Position numbers and translations under genes: made by a program. 64,000 nt of DNA, from assembly GCF_009455625.1 (NCBI RefSeq), contig NZ_QPEQ01000001.1, positions 868,001-932,000 on the forward strand, read 5' to 3'. The notes beneath the pieces are model-generated. The model searched no databases. It was not told the origin of the DNA and saw only the letters and a list, made by a program, of their open reading frames with translations. This DNA comes from Paraburkholderia bonniea (lineage in GTDB: Bacteria > Pseudomonadota > Gammaproteobacteria > Burkholderiales > Burkholderiaceae). Shown one piece after another: positions 55,772 through 64,000 of the stretch (position 1 is its first letter; each line of letters opens with the position of its first letter).

Positions 55772-57105
55772 GCGACAAACTCGCCACGTTGCGCCAGGGG
55801 CCGCTTGATGCAACGGCTACGCCTGCTACGGCGAAGACGGCCACCGCTACCGCCACGCCTCTGGCAACTGCAGCTATGAACAAAACCACCGCCATGGACG
55901 CCGCCAGCGCCATCGACACACCTCGCAGCAGCGCATTGCTGGCCGCCGTGCTGCCATCGCTGTACTGCGCGCGTGAAGGTGCCCGCATCGCTTACTGGCC
56001 CACGCTCGCGCTGGAGTTTGCTGCGCTGCTGCAATTGTTCGGCCCTGCTCCGTTGTGGGGTGTGCTCGCGGCGCTGGCGGCTCGTGCGCTGGCGCTGGGC
56101 GTCTGGTGGCGGCGCGCGCAGGCCCCGGTGGTGGCGCGTGAGCGCGATATGGTTGGCATGGCGCTCGCCGTGCTGGTGTATCTGGTGCTGCTGGCGCTGC
56201 CGTGGCTGGCCTTGAGCCTGCCGGTGCTGCACGCGCGCATGCTGACGTTCCCCGCATTGCCGGGCGCTTTCACTGCGCTCGCCAATGGCATCGACCACGC
56301 CGTCGAATGGATGACCACGCAGTTTGCGAGCGAATTCATGGGCCTTACTCAGGCGATGAATGTGCTGCTGAAGCTACTCGAAGCGATGCTGGCTTCAGTC
56401 CCCTGGCCGCTGGCGCTGGTGCTGCTGAGCGTAGTGGCGTGGCGCAAGGGCGGAGTGGGCTCAGGCATTTTCACGGCGCTGGCGCTGGCTTATCTCGGGC
56501 TCTTTGGCTTCTGGGACAAAGCGGTGACGACGGCCGCGCTAGTGCTGGCGGCGTTCATCGTGTGTGTGGTGTGCGGCATTCCACTGGGCATCGCGGCAGC
56601 GAAAAACCGTGTGATGAAGGCTTGCATCATGCCGTGTCTCGATGTGATGCAGACCATGCCGAGCTTTGTCTATCTGCTGCCCGCTGTGGCTTTTTTCTCG
56701 ATCGGCAAGCCGCCGGCACTTGTGGCCACCGTGATTTTCTCGATCCCGCCACTGATTCGCCTGACTTGCCTTGGCCTCGACCAGGTGCCACTGGTGGTCA
56801 AGGAAGCGCTCTACGCCCATGGCGCGACGCCGTTACAAACGCTGCTCAAGGCTGAACTGCCACTGGCCGCGCCGTCGATCAGCGCCGGGGTGAACCAGTC
56901 AATCATGATGAGTTTGTCGATGGTCGTGATCGCCTCGCTGATTGGCGGCGGCGGGCTGGGCTACGACGTGATGTTCGCGTTGCAGAACGTGCAGTACGGG
57001 CGCGGCATTCTGGCCGGCCTGGCGATTGTGTTCTGCGCGATTATTTTTGACCGCCTGATGCGGCGTCAAAGCCCGGCTTCGGCACACGCTGGCAGAAAAG
57101 CGTGA
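55768..57105 (+). CDS. proW: Glycine-betaine-type ABC permease
   Basis: The 445-residue protein has a low-complexity Ala/Thr N-terminus (about residues 12-50) not usual for ProW. Membrane segments follow, with the permease EAA-type loop ('EALYAHGATPLQTLLKAELP'). It pairs with the ATPase and the binding protein downstream. Confidence 0.88.
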   Translation: MSDKLATLRQGPLDATATPATAKTATATATPLATAAMNKTTAMDAASAIDTPRSSALLAAVLPSLYCAREGARIAYWPTLALEFAALLQLFGPAPLWGVLAALAARALALGVWWRRAQAPVVARERDMVGMALAVLVYLVLLALPWLALSLPVLHARMLTFPALPGAFTALANGIDHAVEWMTTQFASEFMGLTQAMNVLLKLLEAMLASVPWPLALVLLSVVAWRKGGVGSGIFTALALAYLGLFGFWDKAVTTAALVLAAFIVCVVCGIPLGIAAAKNRVMKACIMPCLDVMQTMPSFVYLLPAVAFFSIGKPPALVATVIFSIPPLIRLTCLGLDQVPLVVKEALYAHGATPLQTLLKAELPLAAPSISAGVNQSIMMSLSMVVIASLIGGGGLGYDVMFALQNVQYGRGILAGLAIVFCAIIFDRLMRRQSPASAHAGRKA

Positions 57106-57142
57106 CCGGACCGGCCCTGTCGGTACCCTGGAGGAGACACAC

Positions 57143-58180
57143 ATGCCTGGAAATTTTGTACGTCGAATGGTGATGAGCTGCACGTTGGCCGCGGTAACTG
57201 CTGTGACGGTGGTGAGCACCGTGACGCCTGCCTTTGCCAAAACCCCGGTGGTGCTCGGTCAGCTTACGTGGGACGAGCCCCGTGCGGTGGATGCGGTGCT
57301 GAAGGTGGTGCTGGAGAAGTATCTCGATGCTCAGGTCAGCCTGATTGCGGCCGATCAGTCTGCGATTTTCGCCGCGATGGACAAGGGCGATGGCGCGGTG
57401 GATGTACACCCGGCGATCTGGTCGGCAGCGCAGACGGCTAGCTTGCGCAAGTACGTCGATGAGCGCAAGACGGTCGCGTTGAACAAGGCACCGTATTTCG
57501 CTACCGATGGTTTTTACGTGCCGCGTTACATGGCCGAGAAGTACAAGATCCGGTCGGTGGCGGATCTGAAAAAGCCTGAGATTGCCAAGCTGTTCGATGT
57601 CAATGGCGATGGCCGGGGTGACTACTGGCCAGGCGCACCGGGCTGGGGCGTGACGGATATCTATCAGGTCAAGGCCAAAAGCTACGGGCTGACGCAGTAC
57701 TACGACGCGTACATCGTGCCGGATGCGCTCTTCAAGGCGCAGCTGAAAAAACGTTACGCCGCGCAGCAGGGCATGCTGTTTTATTACTGGAAGCCCGAAG
57801 CGCTGTTTCAGCAATACGATCTTGTGAAGCTCGATGAACCGAAGTTCGACGGCTATGCGATGGACTCGTGGAAGGGCAAGCCGGAATACAAAGCCGATGG
57901 TTGCTACAACTACATCGAGCCGCAAAAAAGCGCGGACTGGCTGGAAAAAGGCCGGATTACCTGTGAAACCCCACCGCAGCCGATTTATATCGGTTACACC
58001 CGGACCCTGGAAAAACGCGCACCACAAATTGCCGCCTTTTTATCGCGGATAGCGATTAAAACGGATGACGTTAATGCGTGGATTTACGACATGACAGTGA
58101 ATAACAAAACGCCTGATGCAATGGCCGAGGACTGGGTGGCGAAACATCCAGACCGGGTCAAGGCGTGGCTCGGGAATTAA
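57143..58180 (+). CDS. proX: Glycine-betaine-type periplasmic binding protein
   Basis: The 345-residue protein has a Sec signal ending near 'PAFAKT', and a GGAGGAG-like site precedes ATG 57143. It belongs to the OpuAC/ProX fold. Several Trp/Tyr residues ('HPAIWSA', 'GWGVTDIYQ', 'MLFYYWKPE') could build the aromatic cage for a quaternary amine. A trigonelline or betaine ligand is inferred from the gene context. Confidence 0.88.
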   Translation: MPGNFVRRMVMSCTLAAVTAVTVVSTVTPAFAKTPVVLGQLTWDEPRAVDAVLKVVLEKYLDAQVSLIAADQSAIFAAMDKGDGAVDVHPAIWSAAQTASLRKYVDERKTVALNKAPYFATDGFYVPRYMAEKYKIRSVADLKKPEIAKLFDVNGDGRGDYWPGAPGWGVTDIYQVKAKSYGLTQYYDAYIVPDALFKAQLKKRYAAQQGMLFYYWKPEALFQQYDLVKLDEPKFDGYAMDSWKGKPEYKADGCYNYIEPQKSADWLEKGRITCETPPQPIYIGYTRTLEKRAPQIAAFLSRIAIKTDDVNAWIYDMTVNNKTPDAMAEDWVAKHPDRVKAWLGN

Positions 58181-58271
58181 GCCGCAAGCTGTTTTGCAAC
58201 ACAGTGTCCTAGCCGCTCAGGACGCTTGCCGGGCAGAAGTGAATAGCAGTGGGTAGCAAGTGAAGGAGGTG

Positions 58272-58347
58272 CTGGCGGCCGTCGTGTCTGCCCTGGTTAT
58301 GCGCTCAGCGGTGAGCCAGATCAACGCCAGGGCATGACGGCCGCCAG
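58272..58347 (+). terminator. Long imperfect inverted repeat after proX
   Basis: Arms CTGGCGGCCGTC...TGCCCTGG and CCAGGGCA...GACGGCCGCCAG enclose about 31 bases. It lies between the binding-protein gene and the monooxygenase gene. There is no T-run, so it may stabilise or attenuate the transcript. Confidence 0.5.
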
Positions 58348-58481
58348 TGGTTAAACATGGGTTAGCTGCCGCCAGTTAAACGCGCAGTCGAAGTCAAACC
58401 GGAACGCGGGAAAAAACTCATGGCCCAGGTGCCAGGCGTTGTCACGCGCGTGCGGCGGAATTTATTCAAAGGCAGGTAATC

Positions 58482-59525
58482 ATGGACTTTAATTATTTTC
58501 TGACGAGCTATTTGCCGAATAAGGAATATGGCGGCAAACGGCTTTATCACGAGATGGTTGAGCAGGCTGTATTAGCCGAACGTTTAGGGTTTCGCGCGGT
58601 GTCGATCCCGGAACACCATCTGGTGAATATCTTGCTGGTGCCTTCGCCGCTGCAACTGGCCGTGAAGATCGCGGCGCTCACCGAACGCGTGGAGATCATG
58701 ACCTCCATCGTGGTGCTGCCGGTGCGCGATATGCGGGTGTTCGCCGGTGAGGCGGTTCAGGCCGACATGCTGTGCGACGGCCGCCTGGTGCTGGGGGTAG
58801 GGCGCGGGGCGTTTGCCTATGAGCTAGAGCGCCTGGGCGTGCCGATGAGCGAAACCCGCGCCAGATTCGATGAATCGCTCGCGGTGCTGCAAGCGTTGCT
58901 GACCCAGGAAGAAGTGTCCTGGGACGGCGAGTTCTACCAGTTCGCCCCGCTTACCGTGATGCCGCGCCCGATGCGGCCATTGCCCCTGATGGTGGCCGCG
59001 ATGGCACCCGAAGGTATCTATCACTGCGCCAAACAGGGCTTCAACATCCAGACCACGCCGCTGCAAGCCTCACACGAGGTGCTGCTGCAACAAGTCGCTG
59101 CGTTCCATCGTGGCAAGGCCGATGCGGGCGCACGCGGCGAGCATCTGCGGCTATCGCTGCAACGGCCAATCTATCTGGCAACCGATGCCGCCGACGCACG
59201 CGAAAAACTGGCGCTGACCTACGAGTACTACAAGCGCTTCGATAACGTTTTCTCCGGGCCAGGCGTGGTGACGAACGGGCTGATAGAGGCGCTGCCACGC
59301 AAGCAAACGCTGGAAGAGATGGCCGGCAACATCTTGATCTGCCCGCCCGCTGAAATGATCGACCGCCTCGGCCAGTACGCCGAAGCCGGGATCGACGAAG
59401 TGATTTTCAGCGCCGGCTTTGGCCAGTCGCATGAAGAAACCAGCGACATGATGCAGCGCTTCGCCCGCGATGTGATGCCGCATTTCGCGGCCCGCAAAGT
59501 GCCCGAAGCGGCTTCAGTCGCGTGA
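58482..59525 (+). CDS. Luciferase-like flavin-dependent monooxygenase
   Basis: The 347-residue enzyme has the bacterial luciferase-like (LLM) barrel with 'GFRAVSIPEHHLVN', 'VLPVRDMRVFAGEAVQADML' and 'GRLVLGVGRGAF'. Such enzymes use FMNH2 from a separate reductase, and a flavin reductase gene lies downstream (60675). With the betaine importer, hydrolase and aldehyde dehydrogenase, it resembles the oxygenase that opens the trigonelline ring (TgnA-like). This is inference; other substrates are possible. Confidence 0.85.
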   Translation: MDFNYFLTSYLPNKEYGGKRLYHEMVEQAVLAERLGFRAVSIPEHHLVNILLVPSPLQLAVKIAALTERVEIMTSIVVLPVRDMRVFAGEAVQADMLCDGRLVLGVGRGAFAYELERLGVPMSETRARFDESLAVLQALLTQEEVSWDGEFYQFAPLTVMPRPMRPLPLMVAAMAPEGIYHCAKQGFNIQTTPLQASHEVLLQQVAAFHRGKADAGARGEHLRLSLQRPIYLATDAADAREKLALTYEYYKRFDNVFSGPGVVTNGLIEALPRKQTLEEMAGNILICPPAEMIDRLGQYAEAGIDEVIFSAGFGQSHEETSDMMQRFARDVMPHFAARKVPEAASVA

Positions 59526-59597
59526 TGCCTGCGTTATGTCAGTACCTGGCTTACCTGAATTACCTGAGCTATTTAAATTTTTAACCGGAGTTATGTC

Positions 59598-59795
59598 ATG
59601 CCCATCATCAGAGTTGAAATGTTCCCCGGCCGCACACACGAACAAAAGCGCCAGCTAGGCCGCTCTTTGACCGATGCATTTATCGCTGCGGCGGGCGGCA
59701 AGCGCGAAAGCGTGCATGTGATCTTCACCGAGGTCGCCAAAGAAGACTGGAGCGTGGCGGGCGAGTTATGCAGCGAGCGCGAAACGAAAGCCTGA
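59598..59795 (+). CDS. 4-oxalocrotonate tautomerase-family protein
   Basis: The 65-residue protein starts Met-Pro, so processing exposes the catalytic Pro1 ('PIIRVEMFPGRTHEQKRQL'). The conserved 'VHVIFTEVAKEDW' follows. It would tautomerise a dienol or isomerise an intermediate of the neighbouring ring-cleavage pathway. A clear GGAG site precedes it. Confidence 0.9.
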   Translation: MPIIRVEMFPGRTHEQKRQLGRSLTDAFIAAAGGKRESVHVIFTEVAKEDWSVAGELCSERETKA

Positions 59796-59859
59796 GCGCT
59801 ACCGCGATAGTTTTCGCTAACCCCTTGAGAGGCGACGCCACGAGCGTTTTGATCGAGTC

Positions 59860-60678
59860 ATGACACAGGCAGTGGAGTGTGCATATAGCGACCACGGCGG
59901 CCACGGCGGTGACCCCGAGGCAAGTGAAGCGCTGATTCTGGTGCATGGAATTGGCGCGCGCCGCAGTTTATGGAACGCCGCCATCGCGCAGCTTAAAGAG
60001 CGCTATCGCTGTATCAGCTACGACTTGCGCGGTCACGGTGAATCCCCGTGGCCGGGCGAGCCGTTCACGCTGGATGATCTGGTAGCGGACCTCGAAGCGT
60101 TGCGAGTGCGGCTGGGTTTGGAGCGGATGCATATCGTCGGGCATTCGCTGGGCGGCATGATCGGCCCGGCTTATGCCCGGCGCTATCCGCAGCGAGTGCG
60201 CTCGCTGGGCTTGCTGAGCACCGCGGCGTTTCGCACCGCTGACGATGCGGCCAGGGTGCAGGCGCTGGTGGCGGCGATGCGTGCCGGTGGCGTTGCCGCT
60301 TCGCTAGAGGTGCTGGTGGCGCGCTGGTTCACCGAGGCGTTTGGCACGGCTCAGCCGGAGGCGATACGTCAGCGCCGCCAGCAAGTGCTGGATACCAACC
60401 CGGAGGTGTTTCTGAATGTGTTCGAGATCTACGCCAAGACCGAAATGGCGGCCTGGCTGCCCAGCGTGAGTGCCCCCACGCTGGTGCTGACGGGCGAGTT
60501 TGACGGCGGCTGTCCGCCCCGGCTTAACCAGCAGATTGCCGCGGCGTTGCCTCATGCACGGCTGGTGGTGCTTGAGGCCCTCAAGCATGCCGTGTTGATC
60601 GAAGCACCCGAGCAGGTGGCGCAACAGGTAATGGCGTTTCTTGCTGAGGTATCCAACCCGAGTGAGGCCACATCATGA
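59860..60678 (+). CDS. Alpha/beta hydrolase
   Basis: The 272-residue protein has 'LVHGIGARRSLW' (oxyanion region), nucleophile Ser96 in 'GHSLGG', and a C-terminal His region. It resembles 3-oxoadipate enol-lactonase-type hydrolases. In the inferred trigonelline pathway it would hydrolyse the N-methylformamido succinate intermediate. Its stop overlaps the flavin reductase start (ATGA at 60675). Confidence 0.88.
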   Translation: MTQAVECAYSDHGGHGGDPEASEALILVHGIGARRSLWNAAIAQLKERYRCISYDLRGHGESPWPGEPFTLDDLVADLEALRVRLGLERMHIVGHSLGGMIGPAYARRYPQRVRSLGLLSTAAFRTADDAARVQALVAAMRAGGVAASLEVLVARWFTEAFGTAQPEAIRQRRQQVLDTNPEVFLNVFEIYAKTEMAAWLPSVSAPTLVLTGEFDGGCPPRLNQQIAAALPHARLVVLEALKHAVLIEAPEQVAQQVMAFLAEVSNPSEATS

Positions 60679-61172
60679 TTCTCGATTCCCAGCAGGAAGC
60701 CTTTAGACAAGCGATGCGCCGTCTCGCTGCGACCGTGACCGTGGTGGCGACGGGCAGCGCGCCGCAACGCAGCGGCCTGACCGCCACCGCCGTGTGTTCG
60801 CTGACCGTGGATCCGCCCCAGGTGCTGGCATGCCTGAACGCGTCATCCGCGACTTGCGCGGCGATCCGCGAGGCAGGCACGTTCTCCGTCAACTTGCTGC
60901 CGAGTCATCGTCAGGGGCTGGCGGAATGCTTTGCTGGCGTGGGCAACCTGCACGGCGATCAACGCTTTGCCCGGGGCGACTGGACCGATGAAACCCCCGG
61001 CTCGCCGATCCTGCATGACGCCGTGGCGGCGATGGCATGCGAGCTGCGGAGCGCATGGCAGGTCGATACCCACTTCATCATGATCGGCGCGGTGCAAAAG
61101 CTCTGGCTCGCCAGCGAAGCATTGCCGCTGGTGTATCGCAATGGCCAGTTCGGTACATGGTCGCCGGTGTAG
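60675..61172 (+). CDS. Flavin reductase component (short FMN reductase family)
   Basis: The 165-residue protein has 'AMRRLAATVTVVATGS', 'GLTATAVCSLTVDPPQVLACLN' and 'NGQFGTW', as in HpaC/flavin reductases that supply FMNH2 to a monooxygenase. It is coupled to the hydrolase and probably serves the LLM enzyme at 58482. Confidence 0.92.
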   Translation: MILDSQQEAFRQAMRRLAATVTVVATGSAPQRSGLTATAVCSLTVDPPQVLACLNASSATCAAIREAGTFSVNLLPSHRQGLAECFAGVGNLHGDQRFARGDWTDETPGSPILHDAVAAMACELRSAWQVDTHFIMIGAVQKLWLASEALPLVYRNGQFGTWSPV

Positions 61173-61290
61173 GCTGCGCCTAGCTTGATGCCTTGATGCC
61201 GGGTGCTGTTGCCCTTGCTCCTGCCGCCGCCCCTGGCTGTTCCTGATCTGCGCGCCTCATGCCCGCGCTTTAACCGAGAGCCCATTCGCC

Positions 61291-62751
61291 ATGACTACTC
61301 CGCAGCACTATCCCGATTCACTGTTGTTTATCGACGGTCAGTGGCGCTCCGGCGCGGCTGGCCGCGTGCTCCCGGTGCTGAATCCGTTCGACGAGAGCAC
61401 GCTGGGCAGCGTAGCTCACGCTGAACCTGCCGATCTGGATGACGCGCTGACAGCGGCGCAGCGCGGCTTCGCGTTATGGCGGCGGGAGAGCGCGCAGCAG
61501 CGCGCGGCGTTGCTGCATCGCGCGGCTGAGTTATGGCGCAGCCGCACCGCCGAGGCCGCCCGGGTGATGACGCTGGAGCAGGGCAAACCGCTGGCGCAAG
61601 CCCAGGGAGAAGTGCTGGCAGCGGCCGACATCATCGACTGGTTTGCTGAGGAAGCGCGCCGCACCTACGGCCGGATCGTGCCCGCGCGAGCGGAGAGCGT
61701 GCGTCAGTTGGTGCTGAAAGAACCGGTGGGCCCAGTGGCGGCATTTACGCCGTGGAATTTCCCGGTGAACCAGGCCGTGCGGAAGATTGCAGCGGCGCTG
61801 GCAGCGGGCTGCTCGATCGTGCTTAAGGGTCCTGAGGAAACGCCCGCGTCGTGCGCGCTGCTGGTGCAGGCGTTTCATGACGCAGGCTTGCCGCCTGGCG
61901 TGCTGGGTCTGGTGTTTGGCACTCCCGCGATGATTTCGCAGCATCTGATCGCGCATCCGGTGATCCGCAAGGTGTCGTTTACCGGCTCGATTCCGGTGGG
62001 CAAACAACTGGCGGCGCTCGCAGGGCAGCACATGAAGCGCGTGACGATGGAGCTGGGCGGGCACGCGCCGGTCATCGTGTGCGCGGACGCGGATCTCGAG
62101 CGTGCCGCCAAGCTGCTGTGCGTGGCGAAGTTTCGTAATGCGGGGCAGATCTGCATCGCACCGACGCGCTTTTTGATCCATGCGTCGGTGTATGACGCGT
62201 TTGTTGCCGCGTTTGTGTCCGAGACCGAGCGCTTGAGCGTCGGCAATGGGCTGAGCGCTGCCACCGACGTCGGGCCGCTCGCCAACGCGCGGCGGCTGGC
62301 GGATATCGAAGCGCTGGTGGCCGATGCGCGCGAGCACGGCGCACGGCTCTTGAGCGGCGGCACACGCACCGCGAGCCAGGGTTATGGCTACGCGCCGACC
62401 GTGCTGGGCGATGTGCCGCTGACGGCGCGGATCATGAACGAAGAGCCGTTTGGCCCGGTGGCGCTGCTCAACCGTTACACGCTGCTGAACGAGGCACTGG
62501 CCGAGGCCAACCGGTTGCCGTTTGGCCTCGCGGCTTATGCGTACACGCGCTCAGCCAGCGTGATCGCGGCATTGTCGCGCGGCATTGAAAGCGGAATGCT
62601 GTCGGTGAATCATCACGGACTGTCGTTGCCGGAGTTGCCGTTTGGCGGCATCAAGGAGTCAGGCTATGGCACGGAGGGCGGCGCTGAAGCGCTCGAAAGC
62701 TATCTCACGACCAAGCTGGTGTCGGAGTACAGCGAACCGGTGACTGAGTAA
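61291..62751 (+). CDS. Aldehyde dehydrogenase (succinate-semialdehyde dehydrogenase-like)
   Basis: The 486-residue NAD(P)-dependent enzyme has '[20 protein letters not shown]', catalytic Glu254 ('MELGGHAP') and Cys288 ('[11 protein letters not shown]'). The GabD/ALDH class oxidises a semialdehyde to an acid. In the inferred trigonelline cluster it could serve either as the pathway dehydrogenase or as succinate-semialdehyde dehydrogenase. Confidence 0.92.
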   Translation: MTTPQHYPDSLLFIDGQWRSGAAGRVLPVLNPFDESTLGSVAHAEPADLDDALTAAQRGFALWRRESAQQRAALLHRAAELWRSRTAEAARVMTLEQGKPLAQAQGEVLAAADIIDWFAEEARRTYGRIVPARAESVRQLVLKEPVGPVAAFTPWNFPVNQAVRKIAAALAAGCSIVLKGPEETPASCALLVQAFHDAGLPPGVLGLVFGTPAMISQHLIAHPVIRKVSFTGSIPVGKQLAALAGQHMKRVTMELGGHAPVIVCADADLERAAKLLCVAKFRNAGQICIAPTRFLIHASVYDAFVAAFVSETERLSVGNGLSAATDVGPLANARRLADIEALVADAREHGARLLSGGTRTASQGYGYAPTVLGDVPLTARIMNEEPFGPVALLNRYTLLNEALAEANRLPFGLAAYAYTRSASVIAALSRGIESGMLSVNHHGLSLPELPFGGIKESGYGTEGGAEALESYLTTKLVSEYSEPVTE

Positions 62752-63142
62752 AAGCCTGCAGGGGGAAGGTGTGTCCGGTGACGGGCACGCCTGACAAAGT
62801 AGCTGGCGCTGAGGGGCGCTGGATTTGAGCACGGCGAGCGGTGCCGGTGTGATGGCTATCTGTCGCCATGCGCTTGTCATCCAGGCTGGGTTGCCTTGGA
62901 TGAACCACGCGCGCGATGCCGTGGTTTAAGCGATGCGATGCGCAGAGGATCTTCGCGGTGCGGCGCGATAAGTCGTGGGGAAATGGAACGTGCGCCAGGT
63001 CGTCGTTACTTACGCTGGGTATGGATGCGCGGGACTCGCGTACGGAATATAACTCGCAGCTCAGTTGAATAAAATCGCGCTGTTGTGCAGCGAGTCGTTA
63101 AAAAAATAAATGATATTTATTAAAACAAAAAGTAGTTAAAAA
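62752..63142. other. Spacer with falling GC, no gene seen
   Basis: The 391-bp gap shifts from high to low GC at about 63050, marking the edge of another AT-rich segment. No RNA gene or hairpin terminator is clear. Confidence 0.4.
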
Positions 63143-64000
63143 ATGACAAAGTTTATTCCTGAGTTTTCTGAAAAATTATTTGGGCCGACCCTAATGAATG
63201 AGATGGTTGAGAGGTTCAAATGGTCTGCTTTAGGAAAAATTAGAAATAAAATATTTTCACCAGGTAAATCTGGCGGAACAGTAGCCCAACAGCATCCTCG
63301 GCACGGGGTCAATGCAGTCCGGTTTATGGATCTAAACAAAAATATTCTGGTCGCATCGGGAAAAAGAGTCGGCTTGGCTTCAGGTTCGGTAGAAAATAAT
63401 TGGGAAAATTATCTTAAAATATCTGACTTGAAGGCGCAGTTTGATAAAGGGGATAGTTATTATAATGAAATGGATGAATTTATCAGGCTGGCGATTGAGC
63501 TGGCCTGGCGCGATGGCAATGCTGTTCCATTGGCCCGGCTGATAGATGGGCTTGATCAATTTGATGACTGGAATCTCGGTTATGATATTTTATTTTATGC
63601 TGCAAATAAAAATGAATTTTTAAATCCCTTGCAGCGAGACGCTTGCATCTATTTTTGGGATGTATTGATTTCGATGTATGACCAGTTGGTAAGTGAAATT
63701 AAAAAACCCTATGATCTTGAAAGATACTACTCTAGATGTTTTCCAGGGGACGATGAATTAATGGCCTTTTCCGGTGCCATTTTTTCTGAAAATAAGCCGG
63801 AACTCAGGATAAATAGAATAAATCTGCGCGAGAAAAATGATCTTGTGCTGAAGCGATTGGAGAGATTGTCTTCTGTGGCGGATCATCATATCGAAAGTGA
63901 TATGAAATTATATATCGCTGTTTATCGCGTGATGCTGGATCTGCTTGTTCCGCTGGCTGAAAAAAGGTTAAGCAATATAGAAAATCCGCACAAACTGCTA
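63143..64000 (+). CDS. AT-rich hypothetical, effector-like (3' partial)
   Basis: ATG 63143 opens a frame of 286 codons with no stop to the window end. Codon use is AT-rich like the effector-like genes. The N-terminus is basic with no Sec signal; helical stretches follow ('EFIRLAIELAWRDG', 'RDACIYFWDVLISMYDQL', 'MKLYIAVYRVMLDLLVPLAE'). No known domain is recognised. Confidence 0.65.
   Translation, partial: MTKFIPEFSEKLFGPTLMNEMVERFKWSALGKIRNKIFSPGKSGGTVAQQHPRHGVNAVRFMDLNKNILVASGKRVGLASGSVENNWENYLKISDLKAQFDKGDSYYNEMDEFIRLAIELAWRDGNAVPLARLIDGLDQFDDWNLGYDILFYAANKNEFLNPLQRDACIYFWDVLISMYDQLVSEIKKPYDLERYYSRCFPGDDELMAFSGAIFSENKPELRINRINLREKNDLVLKRLERLSSVADHHIESDMKLYIAVYRVMLDLLVPLAEKRLSNIENPHKLL

Overview
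The window looks like a chromosomal segment of a Burkholderiaceae bacterium (Burkholderia sensu lato). The evidence is a wcbO-P-Q-R-type capsule block, the Burkholderia-style ybgC-tolQRAB-pal-cpoB order next to tRNA-Lys, glyA-nrdR, and high-GC codon use in the housekeeping genes. Against this background lie several AT-rich genes for proteins with eukaryote-like modules (OTU-type cysteine protease, ankyrin-like and leucine-rich repeats, coiled coils). They suggest a host-associated or intracellular lifestyle. I cannot name the species.

Layout. 1-18,280: the distal part of a capsule or lipid-glycan locus on the + strand. It holds a partial methyltransferase/glycosyltransferase-like gene, an unknown gene, a KpsS/WcbO-type Kdo transferase, an SDR reductase, an LTA-synthase-like membrane sulfatase, a 2925-residue reducing type I PKS, an alpha-oxoamine synthase and a GNAT. 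Most neighbours overlap by ATGA, so the block is translationally coupled. The PKS has no thioesterase; the following PLP enzyme is a plausible off-loader that would make a sphingoid-like amino-ketone. Several of these genes carry in-frame microsatellites.

18,353-28,205: an AT-rich island of effector-like genes (OTU protease, LRR-like protein, two small proteins, ankyrin protein, two paralogous coiled-coil proteins), interrupted by a LysR gene and ending at a tRNA-Lys whose 3' end faces the island. 28,797-37,752: tRNA-Lys, Tol-Pal operon, ydfG, glyA, nrdR. 37,989-40,982: an operon of five type IV minor pilin genes, one with a 26-residue polyglutamine tract. 41,029-45,914: envelope-associated small proteins, a 1-Cys peroxiredoxin, glutaryl-CoA dehydrogenase and a divergent IclR regulator. 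46,040-47,300: a degenerate EAL protein followed by decayed copies of its own 3' end. 47,640-51,716: aromatic-acid transporter, hmgA and fahA (homogentisate catabolism).

51,637-53,163: another AT-rich effector-like gene; its 3' end appears frameshifted at a 9-A tract. 53,467-62,751: a LysR regulator, a betaine-type ABC importer, a luciferase-like monooxygenase, a tautomerase, an alpha/beta hydrolase, a flavin reductase and an aldehyde dehydrogenase. This content resembles the trigonelline (N-methylnicotinate) degradation set, which is my inference. 63,143-64,000: the 5' part of one more AT-rich unknown gene running off the window.
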